Shown here: one piece after another, positions 62,958 through 64,000 of the stretch
How the letters are laid out: the number at the start of each line of letters is the position of its first letter
How positions within the stretch are numbered: the first letter of the stretch is position 1
DNA from: Leptotrichia buccalis C-1013-b
GTDB taxonomy: Bacteria > Fusobacteriota > Fusobacteriia > Fusobacteriales > Leptotrichiaceae
DNA length: 64,000 nucleotides
Direction: 5' to 3'
NCBI RefSeq assembly: GCF_000023905.1
Contig: NC_013192.1
Span: 1,798,001-1,862,000 of the forward strand
The notes under the pieces: generated by a model
What the model was told of the DNA's origin: nothing
Seen by the model: the letters and a program-made list of their open reading frames with translations, nothing else
Database searches by the model: none
Translations under genes and position numbers: made by a program

Positions 62958-64000
62958 ATGAAACTAAAAATAGCGATTATATCAATTTTAACTGCAATCT
63001 TTGCGAATGCGGCAAGTATTGACTATTTGTCAAACAACTCCGCTTCATACTTTCAAAATCCATCTCAGGCTGGAAAAATTTCTGTAGAAGGTGTTTTTTA
63101 CAATCCAGCTGGAACTGCATTTGTAGATGATGGAACTTATGTAAATTTAAATATGCAAAACTCCATGGTCGAAGAATCAATGTCTTTAAAAGGGAAAAAA
63201 ATGAAATCCCACAGATATGCAGGAGCACCATCTTTCAATATTTTACACAAAAAAGACAACTATTCAATTTTTGGAAATTTAAGTGTCATTGCAGGTGGAG
63301 CGACTCTCCGTTACAATAATGGAGTTGCTGGAATTGAGCTTGCTGGAGATACTTTCAACAATTTGACAGGCGGAAGGCTTGGAGCAAAAGTTGTAAAGAA
63401 TCGTTTTACTGGGCAAAATCGTTATTATCAATTAATGCTTAGCGGAGCTTATAAAATTAATGATAACTTTTCAATAGCAGGTGGCTTAAAATATATCTAT
63501 GCACACAGAAAACTGGATGGAGAAGCTGAATACGGCTACAATTCCGCTGTAGGAAATGCAATTGGACTTAGCAGAAATCATCTGTCTATGAATTCAAGAC
63601 GTGATGCGGACGGGTTTGGTGGAATCATCGGTTTAGATTACAAGCCTACTGACACGTTAAACTTTGCATTAAAATACGAAACGCCTGTAAAATTGAAATT
63701 TAAGTCAAAGGCACAGGAAAACGACAAGATGATATTCAGGGGAATGCCTCTTGGAATTTCATTTTTCTATCCTGAGTATGCAGATGGAGTACACTCAAGA
63801 CGTGATTTGCCAGGAGTTCTGGCTCTAGGAGTTTCAAAAGATATAAACAAATGGACGCTTTCAGGCGGGTACACACATTATTTCAACAGAACTGCAAAAA
63901 TGGATAGATTTAAGTATGACGACGGTTATGAAATAAATTTTGGAGCAGATTATAAAATTAATGAAAAGTTCACTTGGCACGCTGGATTTAACTATGCAAA
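62958..64000 (+). CDS. OmpP1/FadL-family outer-membrane transporter (partial, runs off right edge)
   Basis: The ATG at 62958 follows GAGGAG by seven bases. A signal peptide (MKLKIAIISILTAIFANA) is followed by ASIDYLSNNSASYFQNPSQA and GKISVEGVFYNPAGTAF, the FadL N-terminal hatch with the NPAGTA motif. A beta-barrel with alternating hydrophobic strands follows (FSIAGGLKYIYAHRK). FadL proteins pass hydrophobic molecules such as fatty acids across the outer membrane. 347 codons are visible; the C-terminus is beyond the window. It is the only plus-strand gene here. Confidence 0.93.
   Translation, partial: MKLKIAIISILTAIFANAASIDYLSNNSASYFQNPSQAGKISVEGVFYNPAGTAFVDDGTYVNLNMQNSMVEESMSLKGKKMKSHRYAGAPSFNILHKKDNYSIFGNLSVIAGGATLRYNNGVAGIELAGDTFNNLTGGRLGAKVVKNRFTGQNRYYQLMLSGAYKINDNFSIAGGLKYIYAHRKLDGEAEYGYNSAVGNAIGLSRNHLSMNSRRDADGFGGIIGLDYKPTDTLNFALKYETPVKLKFKSKAQENDKMIFRGMPLGISFFYPEYADGVHSRRDLPGVLALGVSKDINKWTLSGGYTHYFNRTAKMDRFKYDDGYEINFGADYKINEKFTWHAGFNYA

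Overview
The window is about 30% GC. It pairs outer-membrane biogenesis genes (bamA, tamB, lpxD, FadL-type porin) with a complete-looking set of leu/ilv genes, and its coding is extremely AT-rich. This points to a Fusobacteria-type diderm, most likely Leptotrichia. That assignment is inference from gene content and style; no 16S rRNA or other marker RNA is present. Every gene from the left edge to 62,565 lies on the minus strand, so transcription runs right to left. Only the last gene, a FadL-family porin cut by the right edge, is on the plus strand.

The core theme is branched-chain amino acid synthesis. In transcription order it runs ilvD, an esterase, ilvA, ilvB-ilvN, leuA, leuC-leuD, leuB, with a second leuB cut by the left edge. 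ilvC is not in the window. The pathway has been split by blocks of accessory genes. 1-13 kb holds two copies of a DinJ/YafQ toxin-antitoxin pair, OmpA-like secreted proteins, three DUF2262-type proteins and several frameshifted or truncated genes. 15-30 kb holds a Fic protein, a YwqG-like protein, an eight-gene lipid/glycoside-type cluster, paired metallophosphoesterases, RidA and small membrane proteins.

The most notable accessory unit is 16,923-24,696: eight overlapping genes encoding a FabH/OleA-like ketoacyl synthase, a PaaK/F390-type adenylate-forming enzyme, an MBL-fold hydrolase, an OleD-like reductase, a UGT-like glycosyltransferase, a small putative hydrolase, a GT21-like membrane glycosyltransferase and an SDR. 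Its logic resembles olefin/beta-lactone (OleABCD) chemistry plus glycosylation, and I do not recognise the product.

40-51 kb holds three secreted TPR paralogs, tgt, tatD, a DUF1311 protein, luxS, ddl, hslO and a GNAT protein preceded by a tiny overlapping gene (possible toxin-antitoxin). 51-60 kb is the envelope block (lipoprotein, lpxD, bamA, tamB). 60.5-62.6 kb holds VanW, a YqeG-type phosphatase gene interrupted by an in-frame stop, and a TIM-barrel protein.

A recurring oddity is short duplicates of gene 3' ends (YafQ, leuA, a DUF2262/MORN gene, a hypothetical) next to accessory genes. With the homopolymer frameshifts in the left 10 kb, they suggest ongoing insertion and duplication around the leu operon.
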